Assembly: GCA_900617975.1 (NCBI GenBank)
Contig: UZAE01012440.1
Span: forward strand, 8,261-26,137
Direction of reading: 5' to 3'
Source: Rodentolepis nana
Lineage: Eukaryota > Platyhelminthes > Cestoda > Cyclophyllidea > Hymenolepididae
Length of the DNA stretch: 17,877 nt
The translations under genes were made by a program, and so were the position numbers. The notes under the pieces are model-generated. The model saw only the letters and a program-made list of their open reading frames with translations. It was not told the origin of the DNA and did no database searches. This document shows positions 17,722 through 17,877 of the stretch, one piece after another (positions within the stretch are counted from its first letter, which is position 1; each line of letters opens with the position of its first letter).

Positions 17722-17877
17722 ACTGTGAACACAAATGGCTTAGTGCAGAACATTTATAAATTCTAAAATCAGTATTACTTAGTTTTTCTTTGATGATTCA
17801 AATACAAAAATAATGATATAATTATATATAAAGAACAATTGAGGCTTGATGATTATGAAAGAATGGGCAGTATTTTA

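Larger units (their letters stand above)
15865..17877. other. Repeat-copy-free right end of the window
   Basis: No 330-bp repeat copy and no supportable gene. Overlapping open frames exist on both strands at 15925-16154 (73 codons each) and on + at 16585-16908 (107 codons). Neither shows a domain, a signal I recognise or a plausible splice setting; the second begins beside a C-rich tract that gives a run of Pro/Leu codons. The segment includes a (GA)n tract (16158-16192), two C-rich tracts (16532-16550 and 16683-16711) and a short (TA)n tract (17709-17721). Confidence 0.5.

Overview
The window looks like AT-rich, non-coding nuclear DNA from a eukaryote, probably an invertebrate animal. The grounds are long stretches without sustained open frames, (CA)n, (GA)n and (TA)n microsatellites, long G/C homopolymers, and many copies of a short interspersed retroposon. 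The species cannot be named from what I see. I find no supportable protein-coding gene, tRNA, rRNA or CRISPR array. Most short open frames lie inside the repeat copies and exist because the repeats resemble one another.

The dominant content is one dispersed repeat family of about 330 bp. I count 12 copies, seven on + (202-523, 1200-1520, 5204-5485, 6877-7179, 11259-11749, 12816-13151, 15521-15850) and five on - (5619-5793, 7912-8194, 9069-9394, 9977-10291, 14374-14692), about 3.8 kb or 21% of the window. In sense orientation every copy begins near GGGGTGTGCGATAGAC and ends in CCATTTGATATAAATAAATAA, an (ATAA)n-type tail. Several copies have clear direct repeats of 11-15 bp at their ends: perfect 15 bp at copies 3, 4 and 8, 13 bp at copy 7, 11 bp at copy 10, and imperfect at copies 1, 5 and 12. 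A constant 5' end, a 3' simple-repeat tail and target-site duplications of this length indicate mobilisation by target-primed reverse transcription, so it is a SINE or SINE-like retroposon. I do not recognise the family, and I see no convincing tRNA-type A and B boxes, which is unusual for a SINE.

Layout: 1-1520 holds copies 1 and 2; 1521-5188 is copy-free AT-rich DNA with a (CA)8 tract, a G-rich patch and a G16 run; 5189-10306 holds copies 3-8, with an inverted pair (3/4) 133 bp apart and a G-quadruplex motif at 7327-7353; 10307-15864 holds copies 9-12, including an internally expanded copy (9) and, just before copy 10, a CpG-richer patch with two CCAAT boxes and a YY1-like CCGCCATGTT that may be a promoter; 15865-17877 is copy-free, with GA and C-rich tracts.

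The copies may affect any transcript crossing the region. Their antisense strand carries consensus 5' splice sites (GAGGTAAGT in 7 of 12 copies), and their sense tails carry AATAAA. Oppositely oriented neighbours could form double-stranded RNA.
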